A stretch of DNA of 64,000 bases from Candidatus Phycosocius spiralis (lineage in GTDB: Bacteria > Pseudomonadota > Alphaproteobacteria > Caulobacterales > Aquidulcibacteraceae): assembly GCF_030158815.1 (NCBI RefSeq), contig NZ_BPFZ01000010.1, forward strand, positions 1 through 64,000, given 5' to 3'. Below the pieces are notes generated by a model. The model was given only the letters and a program-made list of their open reading frames with translations, did no database searches and had not been told where the DNA came from. The position numbers were made by a program, and so were the translations under genes. The number at the start of each line of letters is the position of its first letter. The stretch's first letter is position 1. Shown one piece after another: positions 44,391-53,148 of the stretch.

Positions 44391-45160
44391 TCGGTAACAC
44401 CATCTACATCTGGGGTACGCCAAATCAAGCTTTGTCCGCCATCCACCGCTAAGACTTGCCCCGTGACTGCTTGGGCGTCCAACATCCAACATATGGCTTC
44501 AACAACGGCAGATACAGGGCTACCACTGCCCAGAAGGGTCGCTTTGATTTGTTTGTGAAAATCGACTTCCGTTTGACGTATATTGCGCGCGGTTGGTCCC
44601 GGTGCAACGCCATTAACCCGCACGTGCGGCGCAAGCGCTTGGGCCAAGGTATGGGTTGCGATCGCAAGGGCCGCTTTGGACAAAGTATAGCTAAAAAATT
44701 GCGGCGTCAGCTTGAAGACGCGCTGGTCTATCACATTGACAATGGATCCAGTCAGCCCCACGGGTAAAGCCAAAGCTAGGTTGCGCGCCAATTCACACGG
44801 GACCCGGACATGAATGTCAAAATGGCGATCCCAGCGCGTGCGCGTAAAATCTGTAGCCGCATCATGTTCAAAGATCGAGGCATTATTGACGAGGCCGGTG
44901 ACGGGTTGGCCTACCAAATCCTGTGCACGAGCGATGAGTTCAGCAACCTCGACTGCCACCAAAAGATCGGCCTGAATGAAGCTGGCGCTCAAGCCTTCTG
45001 CCCGTAGCTGCGCGGCGGCGTCCTTAGCGTGCGCAATAGAGCCACTGGCATGGAGGATGACATGATGACCCATTTTGCTGATTTGGGTTGCAATTGCCAA
45101 GCCAAGGCGTTGTGCTGCACCCGTAACAAGCACTATTTTAGGATTGTTGGAAGCAATCAT
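44387..45160 (-). CDS. SDR-family pteridine reductase-like (FolM-like)
   Basis: The 257-residue short-chain dehydrogenase/reductase has the nucleotide-binding GAAQRLGLAIA (about residues 14-24), NNAS (about 92-95) and the catalytic YTLSKAA (about 158-164). The arrangement resembles PTR1/FolM-type pteridine reductases. Its coupling to folB by an ATGA overlap supports a role in pterin or folate reduction. An ordinary SDR with another substrate remains possible. Some alphaproteobacteria that lack other dihydrofolate reductases use FolM-like enzymes; that cannot be judged from this window. Confidence 0.82.
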   Translation of the reverse strand: MIASNNPKIVLVTGAAQRLGLAIATQISKMGHHVILHASGSIAHAKDAAAQLRAEGLSASFIQADLLVAVEVAELIARAQDLVGQPVTGLVNNASIFEHDAATDFTRTRWDRHFDIHVRVPCELARNLALALPVGLTGSIVNVIDQRVFKLTPQFFSYTLSKAALAIATHTLAQALAPHVRVNGVAPGPTARNIRQTEVDFHKQIKATLLGSGSPVSAVVEAICWMLDAQAVTGQVLAVDGGQSLIWRTPDVDGVTE

Positions 45161-45199
45161 AGGCGGCTTAAGCCAGCTAAACCGACATAGACAGTCAAT

Positions 45200-45280
45200 T
45201 TAATCGAGGCGTTTAAATTCGATCAAGTTTAATAGTCCCATCCCACCAACAGCCAAAGCCAAAGCTAAAATCGCATACAT
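45200..45280 (-). CDS. Small single-pass membrane protein (26 residues)
   Basis: This frame is too short for ordinary ORF calling. It runs ATG to TAA with 26 codons and encodes MYAILALALAVGGMGLLN followed by LIEFKRLD: one hydrophobic helix and a charged C-terminus, giving an N-out/C-in prediction. AAGGGA lies about 7 bases before the ATG, which is a good ribosome site. It lies 39 bases upstream of the SDR-folB-nnrD genes, so it may be co-transcribed with them. The sequence is not that of CydX or CcoQ. Its function is unknown; small proteins of this kind often bind a membrane complex. Confidence 0.6.
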   Translation of the reverse strand: MYAILALALAVGGMGLLNLIEFKRLD

Positions 45281-45354
45281 AACTTATCCCTTTCCATTTG
45301 CATGACCAACTAGCCCCATTGGCATGCATCGCCAAGTTAGCCTATACCAACCCC

Positions 45355-45810
45355 ATGCTAAAATCCTTAACAACAACTGCATTTCAAACATGGTTCAGAT
45401 TAGTACGGGGTACAACATTAGGCGTTCGTATTTTGGCTTTGGATGGCGACAATCGGGTTTGTTTGGTGCGCCATACCTATATTCCAGGCTGGCATTTACC
45501 CGGTGGTGGGGTAGAACGCGGGGAAAGTGGACTTGACGCCGCCATCAAAGAAGCGCGCGAAGAGGCAGGCCTGATTGTAGAGCCGGTTCAGTTTGAATTG
45601 CGTTCCATCCACACCAATTTCGCCCATTTTAAAGGCGACCACATCCTGCTTTACCGCGCCCATAGCTGGACAAATATGCCGACAAACCGTGCGCATGAAA
45701 TCGCAGAATATGGGTTCTTTGCCTTAAGCGACTTGCCCTTAGGCACCACACAAGGCACCAAAAACCGTTTGGCAGAGGCTGCGGGAGCCCCTATTTCGCC
45801 AATTTGGTAG
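45355..45810 (+). CDS. Nudix family hydrolase
   Basis: The 151-residue Nudix protein hydrolyses a nucleoside diphosphate linked to another moiety, of unknown type. The Nudix box GGVERGESGLDAAIKEAREEAGLIV (shown as GGVERGESGLD and AAIKEAREEAGL) lies at about residues 49-73 and has the REXXEE core. The N-terminal FRLVRGTTLGVRILALDGD matches a family seen in alphaproteobacteria. ATG 45355 is used, as it begins MLKSLTTTAF; a longer frame starts at 45298. Its last 20 bases overlap the convergent serine hydrolase gene. Confidence 0.82.
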   Translation: MLKSLTTTAFQTWFRLVRGTTLGVRILALDGDNRVCLVRHTYIPGWHLPGGGVERGESGLDAAIKEAREEAGLIVEPVQFELRSIHTNFAHFKGDHILLYRAHSWTNMPTNRAHEIAEYGFFALSDLPLGTTQGTKNRLAEAAGAPISPIW

Positions 45811-47026
45811 TGGCCTGTGTTACTTCGCCATCCAAAGCGGCTTGAACTTGACGATAAAAGTCTTCACGGGCTTGCGCTTGCGGCCTTTGATTAGCGCGGG
45901 TCCAATTGGCGTTAGACGCGATCACTAAGCGACGTTTGGGGTCGATGAAAATGCCTTGACCAAAGATGCCTTGTGCGGACACAGCTCCTGAATCGTAGGT
46001 CCACCATTGATAGCCATATCCACGATCGGGTTCGCCATAGTCCTTTTGCTTGGTGGTAGCTTTCGCGAACCAACCTTCTGGTACTACAGATTTATCGCCA
46101 ATTTTTCCTTGAGCGAGTACAAACAATCCCATGCGCGCATAATCGCGGGTGGCAATTTGCAAACAGCAGCCAGCAATCTCCTGACCAGTAGCATTTAGAA
46201 GCCAAGTGGCTTTTTGTTCCATCCCAAAAGGTTTCCAGATTTTTTCTGATAAATAGGTAGCCAGTGGTTGTTTGGTCGCTGAACTGACTAGAGCTCCGAT
46301 CAAATTGGTCTCACCGGTATTATAGTGCCAAACTTGGCCTGGCGGATGGGCACGGGGCAATTTGCGCATATAGCTGACTGTGGCGTCCACACCTGGATCG
46401 GGCTTAGCTTCATTAAATTTTGCTACATCGGCATTGGGGTCTTCGTAATCCTCGTTCCAAGCAACACCTGACGACATGGTCAATAGTTGCTCAATCGAGA
46501 CATCATCATAGGCCGAGCCTTTGAGGTCTGGGATATAAGTTGAAACCTTATCCTCCAAGCTTTTAATATAGCCATCTTGAATGGCTGCCCCAACGAGGCT
46601 GGATGTAAAGGATTTTGCCACCGAAAAACTGGTCCAACGACCTTTGGCATCAAAGCCCAAACCATAGCGTTCTAAACGAATCTTCCCGTCTTGAAGGATC
46701 ACAAGCCCAGCGATGCGCTGGCTGGCCATATAGGCGTCCAGATTGTCAAGCTTCAGGGGTGGTCCGAGTGGCAGCGCCAAGGGATTGGGTCCGACCGCAA
46801 CTGCGCGGCTTTGTGCCAAAAAGGGCAATCTGTCCATGGCGCGAAAGGCCGCATCACGCTGCGGGATTGACCAGAATAATACGTCCCGATTGGTTGGCAC
46901 ATGCACCAATATGCCTCTGGTCTCTTTATCTAAACTGACAAGGGCTAATGCTGCCGAACCAACAGCCAGCACCAAAACAGAACCGAGAATTTTGACGATC
47001 AAACCCTTGTTCACTTTATATCCCAA
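45791..47026 (-). CDS. Beta-lactamase-fold serine hydrolase
   Basis: The 411-residue class C beta-lactamase/DD-peptidase-type protein has a signal or anchor helix (about residues 8-29). The S-x-x-K motif is FSVAKSF (about 133-139), the Y-x-N motif is HYNTGETN (about 240-247), and a C-terminal stretch (IFIDPKRRLVIASNAN, about 365-380) fits the KTG region. This group includes 6-aminohexanoate-dimer hydrolases and esterases, so a true beta-lactamase role is unlikely. A TTG start is used; a GTG at 47014 is the alternative. It follows ilvE by 9 bases. Confidence 0.82.
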   Translation of the reverse strand: MGYKVNKGLIVKILGSVLVLAVGSAALALVSLDKETRGILVHVPTNRDVLFWSIPQRDAAFRAMDRLPFLAQSRAVAVGPNPLALPLGPPLKLDNLDAYMASQRIAGLVILQDGKIRLERYGLGFDAKGRWTSFSVAKSFTSSLVGAAIQDGYIKSLEDKVSTYIPDLKGSAYDDVSIEQLLTMSSGVAWNEDYEDPNADVAKFNEAKPDPGVDATVSYMRKLPRAHPPGQVWHYNTGETNLIGALVSSATKQPLATYLSEKIWKPFGMEQKATWLLNATGQEIAGCCLQIATRDYARMGLFVLAQGKIGDKSVVPEGWFAKATTKQKDYGEPDRGYGYQWWTYDSGAVSAQGIFGQGIFIDPKRRLVIASNANWTRANQRPQAQAREDFYRQVQAALDGEVTQATTKLAK

Positions 47027-47035
47027 TCCAAATCC

Positions 47036-47911
47036 CTAACTGACATGTGAGTTCACAAGCCTATCATAGGCCGTGACAAACTCCTCACAGACCCGGCCAG
47101 GTTGGTAATGAATGCCTGCAATCTCCTTAACCGGAGTGACCTCTGCCGCAGTACCCGTGATGAAGCATTCGCTAAATTGGCCTAATTCCTCAGGCAGAAT
47201 GGTACGCTCGACAACCTCATAGTTTTTAGCGCGTGCCAGGCCGATCACCGTTTGGCGGGTAATACCATTGAGGAAGCAATCTGGCGTTGGGGTATGTATC
47301 GCGCCATCTTGCACAAAGAAAATATTAGCCCCAGTGGCTTCTGCGACATGGCCGCGCCAATCGAGCATCAAGGCATCCGCATAGCCCTCTGCCTCCGCGA
47401 CATGTTTGGAATCAGTGCATATCATGTAAAGACCTGCTGCTTTGGCCTCACATGGGGCCGTTTTAGGGTCAGGACGCCGCCATTTAGCGTGGGTCATCCG
47501 AATACCACTCATTTTATCAGCAAAATAATTGCCCCATTCCCAAACCGCCACGGCAGCGCGAATGGTGTTTTGCTGCGCCGATACCCCCATCATCTCACTG
47601 CCGCGCCACATTAAAGGGCGGACATAGCAATTTTCAAATCCATTGCGTGCCATTGCTTCGGCTTTGGCCGTTTCAATGTCCTCCATGGTAAAGCTAGGCT
47701 TCATACCCATGATGGAAGCCGAGTTAAACAAGCGCCTTGTATGGCGTTTGCTTTCAAAAATGTGTCCCTGATAGGCCCGCTCACCTTCAAACACCGATGA
47801 GCCATAATGGAGGCCATGGGTCAGCACATGCACTTTGGCCTCGCGCCATGGCAAAAAAGTGCCGTCCATCCAAATCCAGCCATCTCGGTCGTCAAAGGGT
47901 ATAAAAGTCAT
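47036..47911 (-). CDS. ilvE: Branched-chain amino acid aminotransferase
   Basis: PLP-dependent class IV transaminase making Leu, Ile and Val. The 291-residue protein has HGLHYGSSVFEGERAYQG (about residues 33-50, with the phosphate-binding Arg), YVRPLMWRG (about 95), the TDSKHVAEAEGYADALMLD segment with the PLP Lys (about 160) and the AEATGANIFFV loop. ATG 47911 (MTFIPFDDRDGW) is the family start; the longer frame to 48007 crosses into the marR leader. It is divergent from the MarR gene. Confidence 0.95.
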   Translation of the reverse strand: MTFIPFDDRDGWIWMDGTFLPWREAKVHVLTHGLHYGSSVFEGERAYQGHIFESKRHTRRLFNSASIMGMKPSFTMEDIETAKAEAMARNGFENCYVRPLMWRGSEMMGVSAQQNTIRAAVAVWEWGNYFADKMSGIRMTHAKWRRPDPKTAPCEAKAAGLYMICTDSKHVAEAEGYADALMLDWRGHVAEATGANIFFVQDGAIHTPTPDCFLNGITRQTVIGLARAKNYEVVERTILPEELGQFSECFITGTAAEVTPVKEIAGIHYQPGRVCEEFVTAYDRLVNSHVS

Positions 47912-48022
47912 TGTCGTTTGCCCACTTAGATTTATCCAAACTTGCGTGTATGGAGAATAATATGCTTCGCAGTTTTTGGGCTTGAACCCAAATGCGAGGA
48001 GACGCAATCTCTCGGACCAGCC

Positions 48023-48544
48023 ATGACTGTCAACTCTTCGCTCGGCACTTTTACCAGATCAAGCAACGCAGCGGCGGGCACCCCAAGGCTTTACCTACGC
48101 GAAGACGAACTCGATAATGGTGTATCCATGATTTTGGGTGCAGCCCAAAAGCTTAAATCAGCGACCTCAGCCCAGCGTAAAGCATTTGGGCTAACCTGGT
48201 CAGAAACTCGTTGTCTATTGCAAGCGATGGGACAATCAATCCCGGTTTTGGTCATGGCAACGGCTTTAGATTTAACCAAGCAAACCATACTGAAGACGCT
48301 GGAGGCTTTAGAAGGCCGAGGTCTGATTTTACGCACCAATGATACCCAAGATGGGCGGCGTAAACTCGTCACTTTAACGCAAGAAGGGTTGGTTTTGGCT
48401 CAAGATCTTGCCCTTGCTCTGCGGGTTTGCCTCGCAGGTGCCTATAAAGGCGCCGGTAGTGAAGCAGTTGCTGGCTGCGACAAAGTGCTTACAATTCTGA
48501 CCCAAACCCAAAATCCACCCAGCCGATCGGGACCCACAAGCTGA
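48023..48544 (+). CDS. petP: MarR-family transcriptional regulator (PetP-like)
   Basis: The 173-residue winged helix-turn-helix protein has the DNA-binding region VLVMATALDLTKQTILKTLEALEGRGLILRT (shown as ATALDLTKQTILKTLEALE and GRGLILRT, about residues 75-105) and the wing NDTQDGRRKLVTLTQEG (about 107-123). It overlaps the following OmpR-type gene by TGATG, so they are coupled. MarR + OmpR (PetP-PetR) pairs are known in Rhodobacter next to petABC, where they affect cytochrome bc1 expression. petABC is about 10 kb away in this window. The name is by resemblance of order and family; the target is not proven. Confidence 0.75.
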   Translation: MTVNSSLGTFTRSSNAAAGTPRLYLREDELDNGVSMILGAAQKLKSATSAQRKAFGLTWSETRCLLQAMGQSIPVLVMATALDLTKQTILKTLEALEGRGLILRTNDTQDGRRKLVTLTQEGLVLAQDLALALRVCLAGAYKGAGSEAVAGCDKVLTILTQTQNPPSRSGPTS

Positions 48545-49239
48545 TGGCGCTTTCCCCCCATGCCGACACACCCGCCCATTTATTGGTGGTAGACGATGAT
48601 GATCGCATTCGTACCCTACTCCAGCGCTATTTAACCGGACTTGGCTATAGTGTCACGACCGCCAATGACGCCAAGCATGCACGCAAATTGATGGATGCTT
48701 TGAGTTTTGACTTGATCATTTTAGATGTGATGATGCCTGGAGAAAATGGTGTTTCTCTGACACGGGCGGTGCGCTGGCAAGGCGATACACCCATTATCTT
48801 ACTCACCGCGCGCGGCGATACCCCACAGCGCATTGAAGGGCTCTCCGCTGGGGCGGATGATTATCTGGCTAAACCCTTTGAACCTGAAGAATTAGCTTTA
48901 CGCGTGGGTGCCATTTTAAAGCGGGCGCGCCCAGCCCCTGCAGCATACGTTTTAAACTTTGGTTCCGCTTCATGGCATCATAACCGCGATGAACTACGCC
49001 GCGATGGTGTCTTGGTGCGGCTAACCGATACTGAGAAAGATTTATTGCGTGTCTTTGCTGCAAGACCCGGTGCTACCATCACACGGGAAGAATTGGCGCG
49101 CAAAGCAGGCGTAGCTATTGAACGTTCTATCGATGTCCAAGTCACGCGCCTGCGGCGTAAACTCGAAGACGACCCGGCAGAGCCTGTCTATCTGCAAACG
49201 GTGCGCGGGCTTGGCTATCGATTGATCCATGATGCATAG
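48544..49239 (+). CDS. petR: OmpR-family response regulator (PetR-like)
   Basis: The 231-residue protein has an N-terminal receiver domain (phosphoacceptor Asp at about 57 in LIILDVMMPG, acidic pair DDDDR at 17-21, Lys in YLAKPF near 107) and a C-terminal winged-helix DNA-binding domain (about 140-228, RLTDTEKDLLRVFAA and VTRLRRKLEDDP). It begins TGATG with the MarR gene and is followed after 18 bases by its probable sensor kinase, so a complete two-component system is present. Assignment as PetR is by order and family only. Confidence 0.85.
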   Translation: MALSPHADTPAHLLVVDDDDRIRTLLQRYLTGLGYSVTTANDAKHARKLMDALSFDLIILDVMMPGENGVSLTRAVRWQGDTPIILLTARGDTPQRIEGLSAGADDYLAKPFEPEELALRVGAILKRARPAPAAYVLNFGSASWHHNRDELRRDGVLVRLTDTEKDLLRVFAARPGATITREELARKAGVAIERSIDVQVTRLRRKLEDDPAEPVYLQTVRGLGYRLIHDA

Positions 49240-49257
49240 ATACTGGAGCCACTTAGC

Positions 49258-50568
49258 ATGGATTTAAAATCCTTGGTTCCCCGCGGCCTTTTTGCCCGCT
49301 CACTGCTCATCATTGTTTTACCAGTTGCCATCATGCAAATGGTTGTAACTTACTTGTTTTTTGATCTCCATTGGGAACAAGTCAGCCGCCGCTTAAGTGA
49401 AGGAGCCGCAGGAGATGTGGCCCTGATCACCCACCTTTACAACCAAAACCCTTCCCCTGAAAACCTCACCCGTGTGACCGAATTTGCCCGCGCGGACCTA
49501 AGGCTTTCCGTCGCTCTCCAAAGCAAAGCCAATCTGCCTGAGAGTGAGCGATTAGCCGTTATCCCCGCCTTTGATAGAACCTTGCGGCGTGCTTTATCAG
49601 GCTCGTTACGGCAAAGATTTTGGTTTGATACCACACGCTACCCCGATTATGTTGACATCCGGGTAGAAGTAAATGGCGGGGTATTAAGGTTTTTAGCATA
49701 TCGGGACCGCGTATTTGCCTCCACCGGGGGTATATTCATCGTTTGGCTCGCTGGAGCGACGATCCTGCTGGCGACAGTTTCAGTTTTATTCATCCGCAAT
49801 CAAGTGCGCCCAATGGAACGTTTGGCCGATGCTGCTGATCGATTTGGCAGGGGTGAGCATGTTGAATTGAGGCCAGCAGGCTCTGCAGAAGTACGCCGCG
49901 CCACTTTAGCCTTTTTGCAAATGCGCGGACGCATTCAGCGCCATATCGAGCAGCGCACCAATTTACTCGCCGGCGTCAGCCATGATTTACGTACCCCCCT
50001 TACCCGCCTCAAACTCCAACTCGCCATGATGCCTAAGACAAAAGATATTGAGGAGGCCCGAAGAGACGTTGTGGAAATGGAAGCAATGCTGGGTGAATAT
50101 CTGGCTTTCGCCGAAGGCCAATGGGCTGAAGAGCCTGAACCCTTGGATTTGGCAGAAATCGCGCGCGACATCATTCAAGACGCCGCGCGCATTGGCCGTT
50201 TGGTTGACGGTTCAAGACTTGCAGCTAGTTTGCCAACAACGGGTCGTCCAATCGCACTCAAGCGCTGTCTGTCCAATCTGGTTGAGAACGCGCTGTCATT
50301 TGGCAATGAAGTTACACTGGCGTCCAGCCAAAGCGAGGATGCAATCTATCTTCATGTTGATGATAATGGACCTGGCATCGCATCTGAAGATTATGATGAA
50401 GCCTTGAAGCCATTTTCACGCCTTGACCCTGCCCGCAATCAAAACCGCAAAGGCGTGGGGCTGGGCTTGGCTTTGGCACGGGACGCCGCGAGGTCCCATG
50501 GCGGTCACCTCACTTTGGGTCGCTCAGAACTTGGTGGTCTACGGGCATCAGTAAGACTACCGATTTAG
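49258..50568 (+). CDS. EnvZ/OmpB-type sensor histidine kinase
   Basis: The 436-residue membrane kinase has transmembrane helices at about residues 14-36 and 157-180 with a periplasmic sensor between them, a HAMP domain (about 180-232) and a HisKA domain with SHDLRTPLTRLK (phosphoacceptor His at about 242). The HATPase region has N box NLVENALSFG (about 341), G1 DNGPGIAS (about 372) and G2 GVGLGLALARD (about 400). It is the probable partner of the OmpR-type regulator just upstream. The signal is unknown. Its last 12 bases overlap a convergent gene. Confidence 0.92.
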   Translation: MDLKSLVPRGLFARSLLIIVLPVAIMQMVVTYLFFDLHWEQVSRRLSEGAAGDVALITHLYNQNPSPENLTRVTEFARADLRLSVALQSKANLPESERLAVIPAFDRTLRRALSGSLRQRFWFDTTRYPDYVDIRVEVNGGVLRFLAYRDRVFASTGGIFIVWLAGATILLATVSVLFIRNQVRPMERLADAADRFGRGEHVELRPAGSAEVRRATLAFLQMRGRIQRHIEQRTNLLAGVSHDLRTPLTRLKLQLAMMPKTKDIEEARRDVVEMEAMLGEYLAFAEGQWAEEPEPLDLAEIARDIIQDAARIGRLVDGSRLAASLPTTGRPIALKRCLSNLVENALSFGNEVTLASSQSEDAIYLHVDDNGPGIASEDYDEALKPFSRLDPARNQNRKGVGLGLALARDAARSHGGHLTLGRSELGGLRASVRLPI

Positions 50569-51174
50569 GTGTTGACGCTTAAAATAAGCACCTAGCCCAG
50601 CAACATGGCTTGCCCAACGCTCGCTCTCTTTGAGGGATTGATCCAAACCCGCCATGGTTTTGGAGAGATCAGGTCCATCGTCGAGCCAAAGCGTCTCCAT
50701 CTTTTTCAACCTTCGCGCCAGATCAAGGACGCCAAACCATGCCCACATCATGGTCGTGTCAACGCCCAAAGCCTCTAAAGCCCAAGCAGATGTTCTGGCT
50801 CGCCTGGTGGCCCTTGCGAAGCTGGCAGCGGGGTCCAAAGCATCAGCCTTTAAGATTGAAACCCAAGCCGAACGCTGGATCTCCATGCCATCAAACCGGG
50901 CCATAAAACAATCAAATAAGCCATCTGCCACCTTGTGATCCAGCATCAATTCTGAGGCATTCTTCAACATATGTCTGTCTAAGCCTTGGTCTAGATAGGC
51001 TGCAATCGTGGCTTTTTGAACGGCTGCATCGGCACAATCTGCCAAGTTAATCTTGGCCTCCTTGCATAGGGCAATGAGCGATACCTCTGACCATGGGGTC
51101 GTGGCACATACCGCCAATGCCGCGTCACTTAGAGCTTCTAAGATAGGCGAAGTTTTGGGCTGAAACTGGCTCAT
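50557..51174 (-). CDS. TetR-like/COQ9-like helical protein
   Basis: The 205-residue all-helical protein has an N-terminal segment resembling a TetR or COQ9-type helix-turn-helix (WSEVSLIALCKEAKINLADC, about residues 28-47). The rest is a helical bundle (SELMLDHKVADGLFDCFMARFDGM; shown as DHKVADGLFDCFMARFD) with WAWFGVLDLARRLKK near the C-terminus. The HTH is degenerate compared with true regulators and lacks a clear recognition helix, as in lipid-binding COQ9. ATG 51174 (MSQFQPKTS) is preferred to 51183. It is 32 bases downstream of proC on the same strand. Confidence 0.6.
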   Translation of the reverse strand: MSQFQPKTSPILEALSDAALAVCATTPWSEVSLIALCKEAKINLADCADAAVQKATIAAYLDQGLDRHMLKNASELMLDHKVADGLFDCFMARFDGMEIQRSAWVSILKADALDPAASFARATRRARTSAWALEALGVDTTMMWAWFGVLDLARRLKKMETLWLDDGPDLSKTMAGLDQSLKESERWASHVAGLGAYFKRQHLNR

Positions 51175-51206
51175 GCAACCCATATAAGGCGATTATGTTA
51201 CAGTGG

Positions 51207-52013
51207 CTACTTCCCTATTTGGCGAGAGCGGAGCACGGCTGCTTCTATGGCACGACGAACCAAGGTAAAGATACCACCACCCTCTGTTAAGACCTCAGTC
51301 GCGGCCGCTGTGGTCCCTTCAGGACTTGTGACCGCGCGGCGCAATGCTTGTGGGCTTTGGCCGGATTGAGCCAGTAAAGCGCCTGCACCAATCACGGTTT
51401 GCCAAGCCAAGCGCTCCGCCAAGCCGCGCTCAAGTCCTTCAGCTTCCCCGGCCGCCGCCATGGCTTCGGCCAACAAGAAAACGTATGCGGGACCAGAGCC
51501 CGAAACAGCGGTAACCGCATCCAATTGCTCCTCATGTTGCAGTTTTTCGACACGACCCAATGGCGACAACAGCTTGATTGCAAGGGCTTGCCCTCGAAAT
51601 GGAACATTTGGGACGCACCAATAGGCCGTAATGCCCTTCCCAATTTGGCCCGGCGTGTTAGGCATGGCGCGGATTACATGCTGGACATGGGTCATTTCTG
51701 CAATCTTGCTGGTGCCAATTCCTGCCATGATCGATACCATAATGGTCTGCTCATCTACCAAATCATGGACGATTTGATCGCACACAATGGTGAAATGTTG
51801 TGGCTTGATCCCCAAAACCACACAGTCAAATGGTGCAAGCCCTTTGGGATCGGGATTTAGCGTCCATGCATGCTGCTCGATCAGTTTTGCAATCTCTGCT
51901 GATGGCGTAGGCTCGAATACAACAAAATCCATCGTATCGGCAAGATCCGCCCAGCCGCGCAGCATAGCACCACCCATGCGGCCGCCCCCGACCAGGGCTA
52001 TACGATTTTTCAT
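51207..52013 (-). CDS. proC: Pyrroline-5-carboxylate reductase
   Basis: Last step of proline synthesis, NAD(P)H-dependent. The 268-residue protein has a Rossmann N-terminus (ALVGGGRMGGAMLRGW, about residues 5-20), IMAGIG, VIRAMPNTPGQIGKGITAY (about 113-131) and the C-terminal domain signature TAVSGSGPAYVFLLAEAMA (about 165-183) with LTEGGGIFTLVRRAIEAA. Start and length agree with the family. It follows ybjN by 5 bases. Confidence 0.95.
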   Translation of the reverse strand: MKNRIALVGGGRMGGAMLRGWADLADTMDFVVFEPTPSAEIAKLIEQHAWTLNPDPKGLAPFDCVVLGIKPQHFTIVCDQIVHDLVDEQTIMVSIMAGIGTSKIAEMTHVQHVIRAMPNTPGQIGKGITAYWCVPNVPFRGQALAIKLLSPLGRVEKLQHEEQLDAVTAVSGSGPAYVFLLAEAMAAAGEAEGLERGLAERLAWQTVIGAGALLAQSGQSPQALRRAVTSPEGTTAAATEVLTEGGGIFTLVRRAIEAAVLRSRQIGK

Positions 52014-52018
52014 GGAAT

Positions 52019-52528
52019 TCAGGCCTCTCCGGCAGTCTCAAACAACACGGCTTGAGCGGCTTCTTCGGGTGATTTGCCGGCCCACAACAAAAAGTTGAAC
52101 GCTGGGTAGTAACGTTCACAAGCCTCAATCCCGGCAGCCAGAATGGCCGCCACTTCGGATGGCTCTGGCGTAACACGCCCAATCAAGGGTAGAACAGCCC
52201 GCCAAGATAAGGCATTTTCCTCTGAAGATAATTCAAAATGACCTAGCCATAAGGCCTCATTGAGTAAAACCAACAAATTAGCCATATCCCCGCGTCGCAT
52301 TCGAGGGGTCTTTAAGTCGAACATCAGACTTAATGCCAAAGAAGGTACATCCTCTCTTGCAAGAAACAAGCCATGCAAGTCACAATAAGTCATAGACGCT
52401 GCAAAGTGGATTTCCTCATCGAGACGTTCATAGGCCTTGGAGTCTGATGTTAGGACTGCTTCAACAGTGTCGAGCGTATCTGCGTCATCGAAAATGTCTT
52501 CTTCATGAAGCCTAAACTGGCGATCCAT
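52019..52528 (-). CDS. YbjN domain-containing protein
   Basis: The 169-residue protein resembles the YbjN family, small alpha/beta proteins of uncertain role linked to chaperone or regulatory activity. Features are LAREDVPSLALSLMFDLKTPRMRR (shown as REDVPSLALSLMFDLK, about residues 60-75), LNEALWLGHFELSSEENALSWR (shown as NEALWLGHFELSSEEN) and the C-terminal RYYPAFNFLLWAGKSPEEA. GGAGG lies 6 bases before the ATG at 52528, so the longer frame to 52762 is rejected. It lies between ubiK and proC on the same strand. Confidence 0.85.
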   Translation of the reverse strand: MDRQFRLHEEDIFDDADTLDTVEAVLTSDSKAYERLDEEIHFAASMTYCDLHGLFLAREDVPSLALSLMFDLKTPRMRRGDMANLLVLLNEALWLGHFELSSEENALSWRAVLPLIGRVTPEPSEVAAILAAGIEACERYYPAFNFLLWAGKSPEEAAQAVLFETAGEA

Positions 52529-52619
52529 GGTAACCTCCACGGTGGTTCGCTGACGGATAAGGGGCGAATCGCACCTCATTGTGTGCATGGTTGAGCGGAA
52601 TCGCGATGCGCTGCAAGCG

Positions 52620-52934
52620 CTATCTGCTTGCTTGAGCTGTTTGTGCCCTTTTTTTGGGGGTACGCTTTTTCGCTGCGGGTTTGCCCGATTGATCGGTTTG
52701 GGATTCCAACACCAGCAATCGGCTTTTGAGAATTTCGGTTTCAGCACGCGCTGCTGCGGCAAGGTCTTTCACGGCATCAAACTCATCACGGCGGACCAAA
52801 TCCATATCCGCGAGGACACGTTCCATCTGAGAGCGCCAGAATGCACGAGCTTCCTCACCTAAACCTTGTGCAACCCCAGCAGCACTGGTGGCCAATTTTG
52901 AAAATTCGTCAAAGAATGGGTTTTTTGTTTGCAT
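52620..52934 (-). CDS. ubiK: BMFP/UbiK-type accessory protein
   Basis: The 104-residue protein belongs to the BMFP (YqiC/UbiK) family, membrane-fusogenic coiled-coil proteins that help ubiquinone biosynthesis. Its N-terminal DEFSKLATSAAGVAQGLGEEARAFWRSQMERVL (shown as FSKLATSAAGVAQGLGEEA and WRSQMERVL) is followed by the RRDEFDAVKDLAAAARAE coiled coil, then a basic Lys/Arg/Ala-rich tail. ATG 52934 is chosen by family start. Ubiquinone supply fits the bc1 and alternative oxidase genes in the window. It is divergent from lgt. Confidence 0.85.
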   Translation of the reverse strand: MQTKNPFFDEFSKLATSAAGVAQGLGEEARAFWRSQMERVLADMDLVRRDEFDAVKDLAAAARAETEILKSRLLVLESQTDQSGKPAAKKRTPKKRAQTAQASR

Positions 52935-53148
52935 GGATACCTTATATCGGCTGAAACTCAACAACGCTATCCGTTTATTTATAGCACAGATTTTATGATG
53001 TCGATAGCACTCAGGACTTAAAATGGCCTCGTTGAGAAAGTTAAAGATGACAAGGCAATGCCAACCATCGCATCATAGCCCAGACTTGGAGCAATTCATC
53101 TGTTGCATGGGCTTTGCATCAGCCCCTATTTGTTTCTAAAGTAGAGCC

